Assembly (NCBI GenBank): GCA_963619325.1
Contig: CAVEVQ010000003.1
Location: 38,158 to 102,157, forward strand
Source of the DNA: UBA1181 sp963619325
GTDB lineage: Bacteria > Bacteroidota > Bacteroidia > Bacteroidales > Paludibacteraceae
DNA: 64,000 nucleotides
Direction: 5' to 3'
This document shows positions 61,024 to 64,000 of the stretch, one piece after another (position 1 is the stretch's first letter; every line of letters starts with the position of its first letter). The position numbers and the translations under genes are program-made. Under the pieces are notes generated by a model. It was not told the DNA's origin and made no database searches. It saw nothing but the letters and a program-made list of their open reading frames with translations.

Positions 61024-61127
61024 AAGAGGGACAAAAAAGTACACACGGACATTTCTTATGCCATTGTATGATACTACAGGCTCCTATCCTTTAAAGATAT
61101 ATTATGGCGCATTAGTATTTCTTTGAC

Positions 61128-63884
61128 TTATTTCTGTATCAATTGGGTTAGCATATCTGTCACTTTTGCCCGTTCGCCGCTTCCCTTGGTGGAAAGTCTC
61201 AACAGAGGCAAACCGTATTTATTGAGAATCCTGTTTTTCTTCAGATCTCGTTGATGCTGCTCAGTCTCGTCATTGTGATACGAATATCCGTCTGTCTCTA
61301 TGGCGAGGACTGGTTGCTTGCTCACGCGGTTGATGAGGAGAAAATCCAAATGCGTGCTGTAGTTGGCTGCATATTTCAATTCTTCCTCTGTCATAAACGA
61401 AGTGTCATTTACCACCTGTCTTAGAGGAATATGGCACAGCACGTTCAAACAGTTGAATTGTTGGTTCGAAGCGATAATCTCCTGGAGTAAAGCATAGGTC
61501 AAATTTTCTGAAGCGTACTCTGAAATCTGAGGATTGGCTTTAAGGAACGCCATGCGTTGCTCCGTATATTGTTCATAGAGGTAGTCGAAGATAGACGCCA
61601 ACTTGCTTTCCGACACCGTACAGTTGTTGTAGGCAATATAGTCGAGCAAGTCTATGATGTTGCCATTCTTTTCCTGCTCATTGCCTGTCACGACAAGGCA
61701 GAATTTCTTCTTTGCTCTTGACACGGCCACGTTCAGCATATTGGCGTCATCTGCAAAGTCGGAGATTTGGTTATCCACCACGCTGAAGATGATGGCATCC
61801 TTCTCACGGCCTTGATACTTATGTATAGTAGCCGTCTCCACATTCGGTAGCTGTTTGTGAAACGCCTCCACTTGATGATTGTATGGCGTAACGACACCAA
61901 TGCTCTCGTACTCTTTCAGCTTTGGCAAGATGCTTTCCTTCACCACGTCAATCTCTCGCTGGTTGAAATGGTTTATGCAGTGGTTGCCCAAGCTTGTCTT
62001 TTCAGCATAAAGCACATCCTTTTCTCCTTTATCCTCTGTCATAATGAGCAGGTTGCCACCATAGAACTTTTGGTTGCAGAAGTTGATGATGCGAGGATGA
62101 CAACGGTAATGTTCGCGAAGCAATGTTTCTGGAACATTCTTCACGACATCAAGCACCGACTGCAAAAAGCTGTTCTTCGCACAGTCATAGCCCTCGGCTA
62201 TTTTGTATCGTTTCATAATGACATTCAACTTCTGCTTATCCTCGTCCGTCACCACATTCGGCAGTTGCAACGTGTCGCCCACAATCACCGCATTGTACGC
62301 ACAGGCTAAAGCCAATGCTCCCGTTTCTATAGACACCTGTGAAGCCTCGTCCATGATGATGTAGTCGTAAGGCTTGTCGGTGAACAGGCATGAACGTGCC
62401 GAGAATGTGGTGCTGAGAACAACCGGATATTGTTCCAGCAACGCATCCCCATGCCTTTGCAAATCTTTCACGTCCGTGAATTTCATACGCGGATGCTTGC
62501 CATAATGGTTTGCCAATGATGACTTGAATAGCGTCATCGACAAGTCTGTTAGTGATTCTGTCAACTGTTTGGCATCATATCTTGCAAGTTCGTCCTTTAC
62601 CTCGGATATGCGTTCCGCAATCTCACATTGACGGTTCAAGTAATAGAGGGTCTGCAATTCGTGGATAAGCGGAGTCAGGTCTACACTGTCGAACTTATAG
62701 TCTATATGCAGACGATAGCGGCAGTTCCACTTCATCCATTGCCATTTCAGGCGTTGCCACGTTCTTGCAAACCAGTTCGCCGGCTTTGGTTGCTCACCAT
62801 CGGCCATCGACTGAAACTCAAGCCACAGTGAAATGATGCGCTTGGAACTGGCACGGCGAGACAACTCCATGTTCTCTTCAATCCCATTGTCCATGCAGAA
62901 ATGCTTCCACTCCAAAGCGATGGCTTGTTGCTCACTTTGCAGTTCCGCTTTCTCGTTTTGCAGGGCAAACACCTTGTCGAGTTGCTGCAGGGTTGTGTGC
63001 AGTTCCTGCTTCATGCGCATGCTGTCAGCAATGGAAAAAGTCCACTCCTTTACCTCAGCAGGAACGACGGGTTGATTGGCGACAAACGCTTCCTTATTGT
63101 CTTTGCTGCCAAGCGGTGCAACGATGAAAGACACGCCGTACTTCTCCAACTTCTCCTGCACATTGGTTGTCGCGGAATTGTTGTTCGAAACCACCATCAC
63201 CGTCTTGCCTTGTCGCACTATGTTGGCAATGATATTGAGAATGGTCTGTGTCTTGCCCGTTCCCGGTGGACCTTGTATCACGCTCATCTGGTGTTCGAAT
63301 GCAGCCGCTACAGCCTTCTTTTGGCTGGCATTACATCCGAACGGATAAATCAGGTCTGCATGGTTAAGTCGCTTTGGCTTATGCTTGTCAGGATTGAGAT
63401 AGCAAGCCGCTGCCGTCTTGTCGTCAATGAAATCGACCTTCCCGTACAGTCCTGCGAGTATGACTTTTCCCGACTCTTCGTTGCGCAACGGATTGATGGC
63501 AGCCACATCCTTCATATACATAAAGGTGTCTTTGGCACGCTCCTCGCTCAAACAAGAGGTCACCACATGCACTCTGCCCGTGGCATCATCCTCCACATAA
63601 CCATTCGTATGCACCACACGCCAAAACACATTCTCGTCCTGCACGAACTTCCACACCTCGCGAATGTCCGTCTTTTGCGTGCCGCCAATATACACCTTGC
63701 TGTTTGCTATATCCACCCATTCGGGGTTTCTGAGCCAAACAACCTTGTCCGCAGAATAAGTGTATGGCTTTGGATTTTTCTTGAAGCACACACGAAAGAC
63801 GTTCGCCCCATTCCTTTCGATTGAGTCGATTTGCAAGGTCTTTGCCTCGCCGTTGAGCAATATGAAGTGACGTGATAAGTCCAT
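61128..63884 (-). CDS. SF1 (Upf1-like) helicase fused to a C-terminal nuclease-like domain
   Basis: The 918-residue protein has an N-terminal region of about 180 residues of unknown fold, then an SF1 helicase: Walker A QGPPGTGKTQT (about 204-214), a long helical insertion (about 290-460), Walker B YIIMDEASQVS, motif III VGDTLQLPNV, motif IV LREHYRCHPRI, motif V TIHKYQGREKDAI and motif VI MLNVAVSRAKKKF. The C-terminal part (about 844-918) has LDFLLINR, then AIETDGYSYH with an E-x-D pair and a trailing DLKKNRILNKYGLPLLRL, a DUF559/DUF2726-like PD-(D/E)XK nuclease pattern. The gene is visibly more GC-rich than its neighbours, which suggests transfer. Possible roles are DNA repair or phage defence. 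Confidence 0.85.
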   Translation of the reverse strand: MDLSRHFILLNGEAKTLQIDSIERNGANVFRVCFKKNPKPYTYSADKVVWLRNPEWVDIANSKVYIGGTQKTDIREVWKFVQDENVFWRVVHTNGYVEDDATGRVHVVTSCLSEERAKDTFMYMKDVAAINPLRNEESGKVILAGLYGKVDFIDDKTAAACYLNPDKHKPKRLNHADLIYPFGCNASQKKAVAAAFEHQMSVIQGPPGTGKTQTILNIIANIVRQGKTVMVVSNNNSATTNVQEKLEKYGVSFIVAPLGSKDNKEAFVANQPVVPAEVKEWTFSIADSMRMKQELHTTLQQLDKVFALQNEKAELQSEQQAIALEWKHFCMDNGIEENMELSRRASSKRIISLWLEFQSMADGEQPKPANWFARTWQRLKWQWMKWNCRYRLHIDYKFDSVDLTPLIHELQTLYYLNRQCEIAERISEVKDELARYDAKQLTESLTDLSMTLFKSSLANHYGKHPRMKFTDVKDLQRHGDALLEQYPVVLSTTFSARSCLFTDKPYDYIIMDEASQVSIETGALALACAYNAVIVGDTLQLPNVVTDEDKQKLNVIMKRYKIAEGYDCAKNSFLQSVLDVVKNVPETLLREHYRCHPRIINFCNQKFYGGNLLIMTEDKGEKDVLYAEKTSLGNHCINHFNQREIDVVKESILPKLKEYESIGVVTPYNHQVEAFHKQLPNVETATIHKYQGREKDAIIFSVVDNQISDFADDANMLNVAVSRAKKKFCLVVTGNEQEKNGNIIDLLDYIAYNNCTVSESKLASIFDYLYEQYTEQRMAFLKANPQISEYASENLTYALLQEIIASNQQFNCLNVLCHIPLRQVVNDTSFMTEEELKYAANYSTHLDFLLINRVSKQPVLAIETDGYSYHNDETEQHQRDLKKNRILNKYGLPLLRLSTKGSGERAKVTDMLTQLIQK

Positions 63885-64000
63885 ACCGATTTATTTAATT
63901 TCAATCTGTTGTTTCTTTAAGAGTATAAACGATTTTCTGCAATGTCTATCTCTGAAAAACGTTGTCACATTTGAGGGCGATTAACTAATATTGTTTACAC

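Noticed and set aside
61015..61071. Eighteen-codon plus-strand frame in the hddA upstream spacer
   Set aside because: It is short, charged and without leader, promoter or resemblance to anything known; it overlaps the probable hddA -33 element.
62901..63824. A 307-codon plus-strand frame inside the helicase gene
   Set aside because: It lies fully antisense to conserved helicase motifs and its translation is Leu/His/Arg-rich with no domain. It is a by-product of the GC-richer codon use of the helicase gene.
1..64000. CRISPR array, insertion sequence, integrase or prophage
   Set aside because: I saw no regularly spaced repeats, transposase motifs, terminal inverted repeats, tyrosine integrase motifs or phage structural genes. 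The tRNA-Arg gene has no adjacent integrase and no duplicated 3' end.

Overview
The window looks like chromosomal DNA of a member of the Bacteroidales (phylum Bacteroidota); I cannot fix the genus. The signs are lineage-typical genes (LpxC-FabZ fusion, type III glutamine synthetase, lipoprotein TamA homologue TamL, GldF, DUF3078 protein, an ATP synthase operon starting with atpD-atpC), AT-rich spacers with weak ribosome binding sites, and repeated TAnnTTTG promoter -7 boxes, several with a TTTG or TTG element 19-21 bases upstream. There are no rRNAs, insertion sequences, integrases, CRISPR arrays or recognisable transcription factors. Almost everything is core metabolism and envelope biogenesis.

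Layout. 1-2.2 kb (+): end of menD, then menB and menC (menaquinone). 2.3-5.3 kb (-): ppx and ppk (polyphosphate). 5.4-9.2 kb (-): two secreted glycoside hydrolases and the transglycosylase MtgA. 9.2-13.9 kb (-): YhcH-family protein, glutamine synthetase III, a SPOUT RNA methyltransferase, a sirtuin and a membrane-anchored coiled-coil protein. 14.0 kb (+): a lone Vsr endonuclease. 14.4-17.5 kb (-): two unknown envelope proteins, a sugar epimerase and a glycosyltransferase. 17.6-26.9 kb (-): lpxD, lpxC-fabZ, lpxA, then nqrABCDEF. 27.0-31.0 kb (+): tRNA-Arg(ACG), glyA, tamL. 31.0-32.5 kb (-): a lipoprotein gene and menE. 32.7 kb (+): PAP2 phosphatase. 33.4-38.9 kb (-): pheT, a tiny lipoprotein, dxs and an anchored unknown protein. 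39.3-46.5 kb (+): the nine-gene ATP synthase operon. 46.7-49.7 kb (+): OmpA-family lipoprotein and an LTA-synthase-like enzyme. 49.7-53.8 kb (-): MltF-like enzyme, MBL hydrolase, GldF, phosphopantetheinyl transferase, GNAT. 54.0-61.0 kb (-): DUF3078 protein, HAD phosphatase, asparagine-synthase-like protein, nitrilase, acyltransferase, and the heptose genes gmhA and hddA. 61.1-63.9 kb (-): a large helicase-nuclease fusion whose base composition differs from its surroundings.

How the genes work together. Menaquinone made by the Men enzymes is the expected electron acceptor of Na+-NQR. NQR exports Na+, while the c subunit of the ATP synthase looks proton-type, so an antiporter elsewhere is implied. 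LpxA/C/D, the heptose enzymes, the epimerase and glycosyltransferase, TamL, the PAP2 and LTA-synthase-like enzymes and two murein transglycosylases together build the envelope. Dxs supplies isoprenoids for quinone and undecaprenyl carriers.

No clear new multi-gene system stands out. The items most worth a second look are the C-terminal nuclease-bearing helicase at 61.1-63.9 kb, an asparagine-synthase-like protein without the glutaminase cysteine whose promoter overlaps a terminator (55.9-57.7 kb), the lone Vsr, the sirtuin without zinc cysteines, and gldF without an adjacent gldG in an operon with a phosphopantetheinyl transferase.
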